A stretch of 41,158 nt of DNA from assembly GCA_029747585.1 (NCBI GenBank), contig JAPEVF010000399.1, positions 1 to 41,158 of the forward strand, given 5' to 3'. The stretch is from Pleurotus djamor (taxonomy: Eukaryota > Basidiomycota > Agaricomycetes > Agaricales > Pleurotaceae). A program made the translations under genes and the position numbers. This document shows positions 21,609 to 32,288 of the stretch, one piece after another. Within the stretch, counting starts at the first letter, position 1, and the number at the start of each line of letters is the position of its first letter. The notes beneath the pieces were generated by a model that saw only the letters and a list, made by a program, of their open reading frames with translations, made no database searches and was not told the DNA's origin.

Positions 21609-23746
21609 TTGGGACGACGGCGGAGGGGGACGAGGGGGAGAGCGACGACCGGCCCTGTTATGATTGACGTGGTATAGTGGGGAAAGGGAGGAGGAGAGGA
21701 GCGAGGAGCGAGGACGAGTCCTTGGGCCGAAGGAGAAGTGGAAAGAATTGGAGGGCAGAGGCCTTGAAAAGCGGACTTTGAAACCTCCCCGTACTCAGCA
21801 CGTGCTACGCAAGCCACCCCTGAGCATCAACATTCCACCCTTTTGTTTCTGTTTCCGCTGGCACACTCTTCGACAGCTTGCTCTTTCAATTTTAAATCGT
21901 ACCTGTGCGCCGCCCTGCTATTCTGGTGCTGAACTCGCACTTCTACACACTGAATCCTCGAGTTTTCTGAGGTCTTGTAAGCCTACTGGTTCGCGTATCA
22001 AGGGCTGTACCTTGAAGCGCACGTCCACCATGCCTAATCCTGACCGGGACTGCGTATTCGAGTGCGCATCGCATCTTTCAAAGGGTTTCGACATCTCATG
22101 ACTGCCTCGCGCTCGGTGCCATTACTTTTAATCCTAAATCTGAACTTTCTGCTGCTGAGCTTCCGATGCTATCGTGGCCCAGTGCTGATTATCAGTTGCG
22201 TTTAGCTAACTTTCGGCTGCGTTGACTGCGCGTTACGACTGGGGCGTCCTTCTAATCGACTCCGAGTCCGTCTTTCTACACTCTCCATTGAAATCCAACT
22301 CGCAGTTTGGCAGGCTGAAGGTCACAGTCCGGTTTCCCAGCAGAAGAGCAGGATGCTTTAGTGGCTTGACCACGAACTTGAGGGTTAGGCGCGCAGACAG
22401 GGTGAGCCCAGACGCCGCCACTGTGCCTTCGTTCAGTTCGAAACCTAATAAGTGGCGTAGCAGGCCTAGGAGGAAGGCGCTCACCAGACAGACAGATGAG
22501 GAGAAAAAACAGCACGGATATTAACGTAACGCTGAAGTGTCGGGTCATTGATTAAGAGGGTTTGATGTATGGGTTTCGTTCAAGTTCTTCTCACCGCGTA
22601 CTAATACCTGAGCGCTAGGTTGACCTAGATGCGTCTCCGTTTGAGTCAGCATGCTGCACCTGCTCCGCACACTGCGTATCATGTACACAATCTGTCAGAA
22701 CCACAGCTTCGACCCCACGTCTTTGGCTGTCACCTCTGTGATGGCTAATATCACTTCCCTCGACGCCCTTTGTCGCTTTATCAATATGCATGATCAAGAA
22801 ACCATCACCCACCTTGGTGACCTCCCAAGTTTCAATGTTGAATCCCATCCTTGACAACTCAGCATAGGACACGCCATGTAGTGGGCAAAAAACGATGGTC
22901 GTAACATCGGTGAACGGTTTCCCCGTTCATCTTTGGCCTCTCCTCCTTGCCATCGGGACCGCTGTGAGAATGCACTAAATCATTTCCAACGGTAGATCAT
23001 CAAATGCTCGGTCTGAAGTTCTTTTCGTCATATCACTGTTTCGGCACGCTCCTCCGAAGGCCTTCTACTCTATACTACCTGGGTCCCTCCCTCGAAGTCG
23101 TCACAAGTTCTTTTTGACTCGAGTTCAACCTACGGCATGCACATGACACATGGAACGGTCCCTGTATCCGGACTCATCGGTGGTTTCCTCGTGCCTTGAG
23201 GGTCATCGAATCACACCCCGCCCATAATATGAGTCGAGTGGCCTTGATGCCGTCGGCTATGTCTTAATGGTTCTCTTCGTCTATCAGCGCCCTCGCTGAG
23301 AAAAGCCTGAAATAAACTTCTGAACTTCTGATGAGTCGCGGTTGCGAATGCTGATGTTGATTATCTTTCAACAGGATTCCTTCCTTTACTTTCCATAGTA
23401 AGTGATGCCTAACTTATGGTCTTAGAAACATCGTTACTCATTGAGTCCCTTTTTGACTTCGCAGTTTTCTCGATCAAATTCAAACGAAATCATCGTTATG
23501 AACGACCGAATCTGATGGTGTTCTATGATTTATTCCACGTTATGGCTATTTTCGTACCAAAGGCCGTATGGACAATGATCGTAACAAGGAACGCAAAGAA
23601 GGGTGGTGAGTCAATGTTTTATTGCACACTCCCAGGCTCAACCCAAACTAGCTAGTTACCGCGCGAACATATAAGCAGAGGGGAATAGTACCCTCCACCC
23701 CAGATTCAAACATCCAAAGTCACTTTTGCTCGGTCAAATATTCGCC
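21609..23746. other. Intergenic, kinase promoter and about 2 kb without a clear gene
   Basis: The first 250 bases are GA-rich on the plus strand (CT-rich for the kinase) and are probably the kinase promoter and leader. Farther on, frames at 22222-22524, 22651-22854 and 23416-23655 show no domain and no convincing splicing. A cysteine-rich scrap near 22630-22680 is discussed among the rejected items. Confidence 0.45.
23670..23675 (+). promoter_or_regulatory. TATA element of cysteine-rich copy 1
   Basis: TATAAG within ACATATAAGCAGAG, 72-77 bases before the ATG at 23747. Similar elements precede copies 2-6 and 9 at comparable distances. Confidence 0.45.
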
Positions 23747-24345
23747 ATGGTTTACCTTTTCAACGTCGCTCCTGCTGCTGCTTTGGCTATCCTAGCAGCC
23801 GTCTCCTCATGTAAGCAATCCCCACCTTGAGATTCATACCACGCATGCTCACCAGGCCCCAATAAACCAGCCTACGCAACCGCCTCGCCCTCACCAGAAT
23901 TGGCGACGCTCGTTGCCCGTCAGGCACCCTCAAACGACTCCTCTATATGCCAGTCGGAATGCGCCACCACTTTGGGTACCCCACAACGATGTGGGACGAA
24001 CGCAACGTGCATATGCACCGACGCATACGTTGATTCTTACGCCAACTGCGAAAACTGTTTGGTCTCCTTCAACAACACACAAGCCAACCGTGATGTCGGC
24101 CAGGCTGGAGTTGATTGTACGTATCACCTTCTTTTGTAAGATATTACTCTAGTCGCAAGGGAGATTGATTCGGTTTTGCTTTTGCTTTTATAACAGTGAT
24201 CGTCAACCAATGCAAGCAAGCTGGGATCAACGTCAAGAGTGCGAAGATTACCGGTCAGAGGAACGGCGATATTTTGACCGCTGTGAGGCCTGAATTGTTG
24301 GGTTTTGCGACGGTTGCCGTCGGTGCCATGCTCATGATGCTCTGA
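23747..24345 (+). CDS. Eight-cysteine secreted, probably GPI-anchored protein, copy 1
   Basis: Three exons: 23747-23810, 23871-24116 and 24197-24345; 152 residues. Exon 1 encodes the signal peptide (MVYLFNVAPAAALAILAAVSS). Exon 2 carries the ATLVARQ site and the cysteine domain: CQSEC, RC, CGTNATCIC, NCENC. Exon 3 carries the eighth cysteine (NQCKQAG) and ends in a hydrophobic tail (GFATVAVGAMLMML), as expected for a GPI-anchor signal. The scaffold is C-x3-C-x9-C-x5-C-x-C-x10-C-x2-C-x24-C. Both introns are phase 1. N-glycosylation sequons (NDS, NAT, NNT) are present. This is the leftmost of nine paralogues and lies opposite in strand to copies 2-8. CFEM-like proteins sit at fungal surfaces; function here is not established. 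Confidence 0.85.
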
Positions 24346-24586
24346 GTCACCACTTGCCCGCTTGTATACCCATGTCAAATTCGGAAAAAAACTTTCTCTT
24401 CTCGGAAGTTCAACTCGAACTGATGGACCATGGTGCCAGGTCATACCGTGACGACGACTGCATCATTGACCTTTGAGTAGAGTCAGTGCGATCTAGGTTT
24501 CTCGTCTTGCGCCCACTCAGCTTCATCTGAAACACTTGACCGGCCATTACCAGATCAGCATCCTCAATATAACCAAAGTACATCAT

Positions 24587-25129
24587 TTAGGAAAGACTCG
24601 CAGCCATGAAGCTAGTCAGTAAAGCAATACCCAAAACGTCTGGTCTCAAACCCGCGGCTCCGCTCAATTCCTTGCGATTAAGCGATATACCAACACCCGT
24701 GCAAGCTTGATAATACCCTAAACCAACCGTCAATAATCGGTAGAAGCTGGCGCAGTGGGTACACACTATCCAGATTATCCTGAGCGTGGCGATTCCCGGC
24801 TGAACGGTCGCAGCTCATACACGAGACCAGCGAGTTGGCAGCATTGCTGTTGCATACGCAGCCTCAGGTGTTCGTGCGGCAGCGTTGGAATGTATTGACG
24901 ATGCCGCATTTCGGTTGACACTGGGAGTGGATGTCGCTACCGTTGTAGTTGACGTGAATCTGCCGAGCTGAGATGTGGGGGACATTCTCTGCAAGGGTCG
25001 GAGTGGCAAGGGCTATGGACGTCGACGTTGACCAGCGGTCCGAAAGAATGCAAGGATCTTACCTAGGCGGGCGAAAAGCAGATTTAAGACAAGACACAGA
25101 CGGCCAAAGGACGCGATCATCCCGACCAT
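24587..25129 (-). pseudogene. Eight-cysteine protein, copy 2, interrupted by an in-frame stop
   Basis: Exons 25129-25063, 25012-24767 and 24717-24587 match the copy 3 layout: a signal peptide (MVGMIASFGRLCLVLN), the ISARQ site, the cysteine region, then YYQACTGVG and a hydrophobic tail. Within exon 2 a TGA at 24866-24864 falls between CRTNT and GCVC, where working copies have the fourth cysteine region intact. Everything after it (NSNAANSLVSCMSC, the third exon and a normal TAA) remains in frame, and all splice sites are intact. The gene therefore either decayed recently or holds a single consensus error. Its closest relative is copy 3 (shared DIHSQCQ / EIHSQCQ, SAGN, RY-QAC). Confidence 0.75.
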
Positions 25130-25987
25130 TGGTTGTTTGACAAGTGACAGCACAGTCTGGGGTTTGTCAGGAAAAGTCAAAGTCGCCAGATCAATCAGTC
25201 GTTCGAATGCGTTTAATCCCAGCTTATATGTATAAACCTCACGTGTGGTCCAACGTAGCACGTACATACGATGAAAGAGATAAGCAGTTTATGCGCCTGG
25301 ACTGCCGCATCATAGTTTCGACTTTCCACGCATCCTAAATGCATGGAGTTATTCGTACGTGATGCAGTCGTTATGTTCAAGACTCCAGCAAAGGTGTAGC
25401 AAGGAAACACCAAAATAGTTGCAATCCTGGTGGTTCTCGTATCAGTGACTCATCAAACTGAGATGAAACGCGCCGTAATTTGGCCGTAATACCCAAATAA
25501 TATCAGTGTGTGGGTAGAAGTGAGGCGAAATCCCGGAGCGCCCGGTGTTATCGATGTAAAGAAGGCAGCTGTATCTGTACAGGGTAGGCGAGGTTTGTCG
25601 AGGCTTCGCACGCAGACATGGCCTAGCACCCATTGGGGTAGGCCAACAAGGAACAAGCAGGATCGCCCCAGGACGAACCCAAAGCGATTTGGTAGCCAAC
25701 TGATCTTCATTTCCATCAGTACCACGGGGAAAGACTTGCAGGTTCGTATCACAGTGTTATGATAGCCATGCATCATGGTAGTGAATGGGAGAAGTGGTCA
25801 AATCATCAACGTTCAACGTTCAACCTCGAACTATTTTTGGAAAGCTCGCCAGGGGCGCACGTCTGCCTCCTATAGAGTACGCATGAGTTGAGTCCGCACT
25901 AGCCTGGTAAACAGTCCGCACGATGACCATATATCAGGATCAGCATTCTCTTCCAAAATCAAGTTGAGTATTTAGTGGTCGTCTACT
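25130..25987. other. Intergenic between copies 2 and 3
   Basis: About 860 bases. It holds the copy 2 promoter (a TATAAG on the minus strand near 25224-25229) and the copy 3 3' flank. Overlapping minus-strand frames at 25442-25776 have no known domain and no splice partner. Confidence 0.45.
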
Positions 25988-26519
25988 CTAAAGCACGGTC
26001 GCAACCATAAAACAAGTAACTGGAAGTAAAGCGATTCCGAGCAGGCTTTGTCTCAATCCGACGGCACCATTTAAGTCCCTGTGCTTCAAGGTAATGCCAG
26101 CTTCCTCACAAGCCTGGAAGTACCCTAATCTCACTTTTAGCAGCAAATTCTGGTCGAAGAGTAGTGCAAGCACTTACTGTCGAGATCAGGCTTAGCAAAG
26201 GTATTCCCGGCCGAACCGTCACAGCCCAAGCACGAAGCTAGCGCGTCGGCGGCGCTGTCATTGCACACGCATTCGTTTGTGGTGCAGTTTTGGAAGGTAG
26301 TGAAGATATCGCATTTTGACTGGCATTGGGAATGAATTTCGGTGCTGTTCAAGCCGACGTTGAGCTGACGAGCCGAGATGTGGCCTGAGGTAGCAAGGAC
26401 TGGACGCCGGCAGATGTTGAGTCACTCGTATCTATATGGATAGACAGTTGACTGAACTCACCGAAATGTACGGAAAGGATGTTGACGACGAGATAAAGAC
26501 CTCCAAACAACACGACCAT
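25988..26519 (-). CDS. Eight-cysteine secreted, probably GPI-anchored protein, copy 3
   Basis: Three exons: 26519-26462, 26399-26178 and 26124-25988; 138 residues, the shortest copy. Signal peptide MVVLFGGLYLVVNILSVHF, then GHISARQ, then the cysteine domain CQSKC, NCTTNECVC, SCLGC, and the eighth cysteine in YFQACEEAG. The spacing from C7 to C8 is only 19 residues, against about 24 in most copies. The C-terminus is hydrophobic (LGIALLPVTCFMVATVL). Introns are at the same two places and phases as the other copies. A likely TATAAATT lies at 26598-26605 on the minus strand. The start is the methionine directly before the hydrophobic core; a longer frame upstream lacks signal-peptide character. 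Confidence 0.82.
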
Positions 26520-27272
26520 CTTGATAGACGCAGTTATGAGTTTGATTCGAGAAGTCAAGGGGCCACCGTTGGGAGATGTTCCTTAGAACCCCTTCAATTT
26601 ATACTACTCTGCAGCGCGTACTACCTAGAGACAACAGAAAGAGATAAGCACACCATGCGTCCACTGAGTGCCGGGAGCAGTGTATTGGCCTAAAAGCAGT
26701 GCACGGGTCTAAAAATAGTCGGGCTCCATCAACGAGATCAATCGCACCGCAACGGATAAATGTTGTGGTGGAGGTTAAGCGAAGCGGGTGTTGAGCGAGC
26801 TTACAGATTCTGGAATGCCCAAGATCTGTGATACAGCCTCGTAAAGCAAGCGTGGTATCATCAAGGGATCACTTTCAGGTAGGAGAAGTCTCTTGACAGA
26901 AAGAGCTCTTTGTATCTTTGTAGTCCGTTGTGTTCAAAGCCAAAACACTCACTGTCACGCCACCGCTCACCAGTCTCGAGGGCGCAGGTGCTTTCCGGTT
27001 CTGGATGTCGCTAGGACTGTCACGGAGAATACGATAGCGCTGATGCATTGAAGCATCCCCAAAAGGACGTTGAGGGTGACGATGTAAGCGCGTCCGCACC
27101 ATTGACTGATTCGACGATTCGACAACCGCGAGGATGCTCATGCAAATGGCCATTATGAGAGTCCTATTCATGGCGCGCTAGCCTGATAGAGATGGGGCTA
27201 TCGGAAACAACACAGACACCCAGTCAAACACCTTGACGGTCTCCTTGAAATGTCGAAGTCATGATCCCCTAT
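26520..27272. other. Intergenic between copies 3 and 4, possible relic
   Basis: Minus-strand sequence at about 27171-26875 has a 98-codon frame beginning MNRTLIMAICMSILAVV. In another frame there is a signal-peptide-like stretch starting MLQCISAIVFSVTVLATS near 27060. Neither continues into the eight-cysteine domain. It could be the first exon of a lost copy, but this is weak. Confidence 0.3.
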
Positions 27273-27818
27273 TTAAGCACCAACAGTAGTGACGGCCACG
27301 AGAACTAGCAGCGACGAAACACTGAGAAACCCTGAGCTCATTCCCAGAGCTCCGTTCAACTTTTCGCTCTTCACATTGACGCCAGCTTGCTCACAGCCAT
27401 CATGGTACCCTGGAGGTCATAACCATTAGAAAGTACGAATCCCTGCAGCTTTGATGTCACGTACTGTCAAGCTGCGATTGCAGCTGTTCACGAGCTTCAT
27501 CTGTGTTTTCCAGGGATAGGGCGCATTGGGAGCATGCCTTCAATGTGTCCGCCACCGAATTGTTACATATACACTGGACGTCGCTGCATCCCTGGAGCTG
27601 GGTAAGACCTTCGCATTGGGATGTACATTGGTCAGGAATATTCGCGGGGTTGAATCCGGTGGTTTGACGCGCTGTTAAATGGGAGCGGGCTGCGGGGTTG
27701 CAATGGCTGAAGACACGATACACAAATTAACAAATGGGTGTATTTTGTCGCTTTGATACGCACCTGAACCAGTGACAAGGAGGAGTAAGGCAGACACTAA
27801 ATTGAGAAACACAACCAT
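27273..27818 (-). CDS. Eight-cysteine protein, copy 4, frame doubtful at exon 1/2 junction
   Basis: Exon 1 starts at 27818 (MVVFLNLVSALLLLVTG). Exon 2 is 27706-27465 and exon 3 is 27409-27273. With the consensus donor GTGCGT (exon 1 ending 27764) exon 2 first reads AIATPQPAP, the reading found in copies 5 and 6, but then meets TAA before the cysteine domain. If splicing uses GTATCA four bases downstream (exon 1 ending 27760), the frame stays open throughout: 145 residues with LTARQ, CTSQC, GCSDVQCIC, ACSQC, YHDGCEQAG and a hydrophobic tail. So a one-base indel has happened and may be rescued by the alternative donor, or the copy is a pseudogene, or the base call is wrong. Cysteine spacing is otherwise standard. 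Confidence 0.6.
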
Positions 27819-28893
27819 CTTGAATAGTCAGATTGGAGAATTTGGAAAGAGGGAGAAAGTGGGGACTAAAAGTGGGGAATACTGAGTGAGACGAGAGTCG
27901 ACGCAAATTTATGGCGAAGAGGCTGCCGCGAAGCTTGATTGAAACAAGCAATCGGCCATCGGGAAGTCAAACCGCTGGAGTCACTAGCAGCGAAGCATGT
28001 CACTTTCAATCAGCATATGTCGATGTCAATGTAGATAAAATTTCACCTGAACGACCATGAACGGGTCTCCTGATGCGCCCGCTGACTGTCGTGGCTGTAA
28101 GGATAAGGTCTGCCGTCATAATTCACAGCGATCCGTGTGGCGAATTTGATGCGACTCCTACTAAGAAACTGACATCTGAGCGGTTAGTGTAGCACCTGAG
28201 CGCTGGGCGCTTGGAGAATGACCGGGGGTCACTGTAGCATAAGGCAAAGACCGAGATAAAATGGATGTGTGGGCCGTTGACCTCGGACCGAAAGCTATCG
28301 AACGGCTTTGCGCTGCGGATATCGGCCTGACTTTCCAGCAGTGGTTGAGGGATGTGGGCATGGAGATGAGCGTGAGGCCTTGAGGCCTTGAGGAGTCGCT
28401 AAGACTCAGGAAGGTGGTCGTGACTCCCGAGAGGTGGACCCGCTTGGTCTAGCGGAGGTACTGGTATTGGGGGACGTGCATCTTGACTAAAAACTAGGGT
28501 AGACCGTCGCGTGATGGATTCCGCCAGATGTGCAGGGTTATGGGAACCTGGCCAGCGATGTCACTGGTCAGAAGACTTCAAGCTGCTTTTATGGGTACCA
28601 AAGATACCGTCGTCGTCGCGGTTTGGTTTGGAAGAGTTGCGTTGGCCGGGAAATGGCGAAATTAGGCGCTGATTGACTTCCGTGTTTCAGGAGTGGGACA
28701 GGAGGGCAGGGGGCTGAGGCTGCGGGGTAGACTTTGGGTAGCCTAGCACACGGCCAACGTATGTTGGTCAACGCAAGACCTCGAATCCAAAAGCTAGACC
28801 TATGAGCTTCAAATGGTGGGGCTTCTACAGTCTCTGCAAGTAGTACGCCAATGCAAACCCTGGTTATCTCCTGGTCAAGCGACATAAGAAAAT
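27819..28893. other. Intergenic between copies 4 and 5, with duplicated upstream block
   Basis: About 1.07 kb. Around 28010-28096 lies a block that recurs upstream of copy 6 (31008-31108), including TGATGCGCCCGCTGA followed by TCGTGGCTG. A probable TATA for copy 4 lies at 27905-27912. GAGGCCTT is repeated about two and a half times near 28375-28392. No gene is seen. Confidence 0.5.
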
Positions 28894-29481
28894 CTACAGT
28901 AAGGCCGCTGCGGTGGCAATGAGGGCCACTAGAGATGAGATACCCAGTAACGTCGGTCTTAATTCTAAAGCACCATTCAACTTCACGCTTTTCACCGGGA
29001 ACCCAGCTTCCTTGCATTGTTCCTGATACTCTGAGAATAGAGCTGTTAGGAACAAGCACATCGGATGACTGATACGTCGATGTCACGTACGGTCAAGTAC
29101 CACTTGCAGCAGATTGCGATTGGCTTCTGTGTTATCCGTAGAAAGCGCACAGCTTAGGCATGAGTTCAACGAGTCAGCCGCCTCATCAGTGCAATCGCAT
29201 TGCGGTTCGTTGCAGCCTTCGAACTTGGTCAGGCCGTCACATTGCGATTTGCATTGATCCAGTTTGTTTGAACCGGTGTCAATTTGACGTGCAGATAGAC
29301 TGCGGAAGGTGAGATTTCCTATACCCAAAGCCGATCCAGTAGCAGGCTGTGGAATTGCTATCGCTAAATACAAAGCAAAAATGGTCAAAACGAGAGGGGT
29401 TCAATGTCATTGGAATAGGTAATTACCGGAGCCAGTAGCGAGGAGAAGGGAGACAGGCACCAGGCTGAAAATTGCGACCAT
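28894..29481 (-). CDS. Eight-cysteine secreted, probably GPI-anchored protein, copy 5
   Basis: Three exons: 29481-29427, 29363-29091 and 29030-28894; 154 residues. Signal peptide MVAIFSLVPVSLLLATGS, then AIAIPQPATG, the site LSARQ, and the cysteine domain CKSQC, GCNEPQCDC, SCLSC, with the eighth cysteine in YQEQCKEAG. Spacing is C-x3-C-x8-C-x4-C-x-C-x10-C-x2-C-x24-C, the commonest form in this array. The tail LLGISSLVALIATAAALL fits a GPI signal. Intron 1 starts GTAATT, intron 2 GTACGT. TATAAATA lies on the minus strand at 29575-29582, about 95 bases before the ATG. Sequence between the domain and tail (KSVKLNGAL) is nearly the same as in copy 4 (KSEKLNGAL). Confidence 0.85.
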
Positions 29482-30305
29482 CTCAGACAGTCGAGGATTG
29501 TGTTGAGAGGCGTAAAGGGAACTTGTAAGAGAGAAAACCAAGAGGGACTGCTGAGAGAGGACAGAATCTACACGTATTTATAGCGTACATTGAAACTCGA
29601 AGGTCCATAGGAGGAGTATCAAAGGGTCCATTAAATGAGGGCGGTGGTTGCTTTAGGACGCTTTGACCCATGCGGATGATGCGGATTAATTTGACCTCAA
29701 TAATCAAGTCTGGCAAGCTCGAGCGTTCGCCAACGCGCCGCCACTAGTGATCATCATTGCCACTCACAACAGCGCGACCCCGGCTCCCCTATCACGCAAC
29801 CATTGACACCAATCTGGATTAGAACCCTGCAACACACCGACCTGAGCTGCAACTTGACTGACCGAAGAAGCTGACCGACTCGAAGACTGTGAAGCACTGG
29901 AAGTCTGGTTGAACAAACACGGTCTTGAAGAAGATCTCTCGCGAAAGCACAAGCAGAAGAAACGTCGTCCCTGAGATTGGGTTTGTTGTTTTTCTGGGCG
30001 AGGAAGAGTATTAGGTTACACACTCCTAGCTCCTACTGTCTTGGATTGAGATAGATACGTTGATAACCAGAAACAACTCCAATATTAAACAGATCCTGAC
30101 GATCCCAGGCCGCTACGACCGCGTTGTGTTTTGACAAACATTGATAAGGTATTGCCAATAAAAAGAGGGATTAAGGGAGTTTAGTCTACTAGGGTGCACT
30201 AGATAGAGATGAAGGTTCTGACTTTACAACGCAGACACTCGTCGCACACATCAACGCTCTCCTCGAGTTCATGATCATAGCCCCTGAGGACACTCTTTAG
30301 GGAAT
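29482..30305. other. Intergenic between copies 5 and 6
   Basis: About 820 bases. A minus-strand frame at 29952-29764 ends in a tryptophan-containing segment (GSNPDWCQWLRDRG) and a hydrophobic end, but I cannot join it to a signal peptide or to this family. No supported gene. Confidence 0.45.
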
Positions 30306-30909
30306 CTATAGGAGGGTCGCAGGGACAGCTGTGAGGACCCACAGCAGTGAGACGCGTAGTGAGTTTATTAGTGTCATTCCCAGAAGTCTGTTTCGCTGTT
30401 CTTTCAACTTCCAAAGAGCTGCGGCTTCCTCACAAAGATTACGGTACTCTGAGCGCCACAACCATTAGAGAGCACAGATCCCTTGTCCATTAATGTGACG
30501 TACGGTCAAGTATCGATTGCATCTGGTCACGTAGATTCGCATCGGTGTTAATATCCAAGGAAAGGATACATCGGAAGCATGAGTTCACTGAGTCTTCCAG
30601 TCCATCGCTGCATAAGCATTGTAAGTCCTTGGCTGCACTGCATCCTCGCCACGGGGTCCAACAGATACACTGGGAACTACATTGGTAGGGGATCCACGGG
30701 TCGTCCAAGCGGGTAGTTTGAGGCGTTATTAGATAGTAGAAGTTGAGATCTACAAGGCTGGAAGCTGAAGGAGCGGCCGGCTGTGTGGCGATGGCTGTGG
30801 ACACCCGATACACAAATGAAAAAACCGTGTTCATTTCGTTGTTTGGGTACTCACCTAAACTTCCGACGAGGAGGAGTGAGGCGAACGCCAGGCTGGGGAA
30901 TCCGACCAT
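30306..30909 (-). CDS. Eight-cysteine secreted protein, copy 6, divergent domain
   Basis: Three exons: 30909-30855, 30794-30504 and 30448-30306; 162 residues. Signal peptide MVGFPSLAFASLLLVGSL and AIATQPAAP as in copies 4 and 5. The processing site is altered: where others have ARQ this copy reads TPQTTRL. The domain has an extra cysteine (CSSQCICWTPWRGC) and a seven-residue spacing before CLC (AAKDLQCLC), so it has nine cysteines. The eighth scaffold cysteine is in YRNLCEEAA. The last exon ends in RVSLLWVLTAVPATLL, still hydrophobic. Splice sites are normal. Intron 2 and the upstream region match copy 4, so this copy is a relative of copy 4 whose protein has diverged quickly. Confidence 0.75.
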
Positions 30910-31663
30910 CTCAAGGTTCGCGGTGAGCTTGAGGAAGAGACAAAGAGAGAGGAGGGGGTTGCTAAGAGAGAAGATGGGGTCTGTACGACCTTACACTACT
31001 CTAAGTCTCTATATGTTGATATCAATTGACAATGTGGATGAATCTCATCTAAATTAGGACGGCGCACATTTACTAGTTTACTGATGCGCCCGCTGATCGT
31101 CGTGGCTGAGAACCAAAGGTCAGCGAGCTGTTGCAACAAATTCGACACCCGTACTACCAGTCACCTGGTAAACGTGAGTGGCTAGTGAGGTAGTTGGACT
31201 CCCAAAACGCAGTAGAGAAATGAGAATGGGTAGGAGTCGCTTGGGCATAACTCGAAGTATGTAGCTGACGTTGGACAGAACGATGCCGAAATAGACCTCA
31301 CTGATCTGGGCATACGAGACATATAAGTACATCGAGTGGGATCAAATTAACCCACCTAAGCATACATATACTGAGTAGTAGCTGCCCACGATTAGTGCGT
31401 TCTGGCAACGATCCGGACAGCATACGGGGATAGTGCGCTCAACGCCGAGGTATCTATCGCAACCCATCTCATTCACAACTAATTCATCAGTGTGCCGCAT
31501 CTTGAGGGGAAGGTTCGAATACAGAGGCCTCATAAGTAGGGTAACAGGACTGCCACATTGGATCGTTTGACAGATAACAGGGTGTTTGGGTTACGCCACT
31601 AGGATTCAGAATAGTTTTATGCGTATCTGTTATCGCCCTTCGTAATTCTGCACCACGCATTCT
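30910..31663. other. Intergenic between copies 6 and 7, possible degraded membrane-protein gene
   Basis: Holds the copy 6 promoter (TATA-like at 31009-31014 on the minus strand) and the duplicated block near 31008-31108. Minus-strand frames at 31533-31342 and 31332-31120 encode hydrophobic stretches (ALIVGSYYSVYVCLGG, EVYFGIVLSNVSYILRV) that could be exons of a decayed multispan protein. No complete gene can be built. Confidence 0.35.
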
Positions 31664-32288
31664 TCAAAGCAGGAACGCTCCAAGGCCAGTGGTTACGAGA
31701 GCAACCCCGAAGATTGCTGGGCGAACGCCCATGGCATCGTTTGGGGAGTTGATGGTTTCGTTCCTCACGGTACGTCCAGCTAGCTCACAAGCTTGGACGT
31801 ATCCTTCAATATAAAAACCAATCAGAACATATAATACAGACGGATATTGACGTGAGCACATACGGTTCATAATTTCTTGCGCTTGCGCAACATTGGCCTC
31901 CGTGTCATCGCCATTGCGATCGTGGTCGACTTCCAACGCACAGTTCAAGCACGAAGCGATAGACGAAGAGCCGTCATCACTGCATAGGCAGTCCGTTGAT
32001 GTACATTGCTGCAGTTGGACGAGACCTTCACATTGGGATTGACATTCATCTGGAATGATGGTGTCGTTGAGTCCGGTTTGACGGGCTGAGAGGTGGATGG
32101 CCCTGGGGAAGAATCCCTCAGAGAAGAGAGACAAGTCAGGAGCCGGGGCGGGGGCGGGGTTGGCAGCGACTAGAGTAGAGATGTATAAATATGGGATGTA
32201 TTGGCACGGATAATCATATTTACTGACCTGGAAGAGCTGAACCGGCGAGCAGGAGCATTCCGGAGGCAAAATTGAGGAAGGCAATCAT
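31664..32288 (-). CDS. Eight-cysteine secreted, probably GPI-anchored protein, copy 7
   Basis: Three exons: 32288-32228, 32169-31864 and 31803-31664; 168 residues, the longest copy. Signal peptide MIAFLNFASGMLLLAGSALP, a proline/alanine linker (ANPAPAPAPD), the site LSARQ, then CQSQC, QCTSTDCLC, SCLNC and the eighth cysteine in YVQACELAG. The C7 to C8 spacing is 30 because of an acidic insert (DHDRNGDDTE). STDCLC matches the CFEM D-x-C-x-C pattern better than the other copies. The tail (FGVALVTTGLGAFLL) is hydrophobic. Both introns are in the conserved places; donors are GTCAGT and GTATGT. Confidence 0.85.

Noticed and set aside
22620..22680. Cysteine-rich scrap (CCTCSAHCVSC) after an LSAR-like reading, possibly a relic of the eight-cysteine family
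   Set aside because: Only a few codons agree, spacing does not match the scaffold, a stop lies between the two pieces, and no signal-peptide exon is nearby.
28435..28480. TGGTCTAGCGG-like box resembling a tRNA A box
   Set aside because: No B box (GGTTCRANNCC) follows at the right distance and no cloverleaf can be drawn.
29754..30023. Minus-strand frame with tryptophan/cysteine-rich end, considered as a tenth array member
   Set aside because: It lacks the C-x3-C and CxC motifs, a signal peptide and the conserved intron positions.
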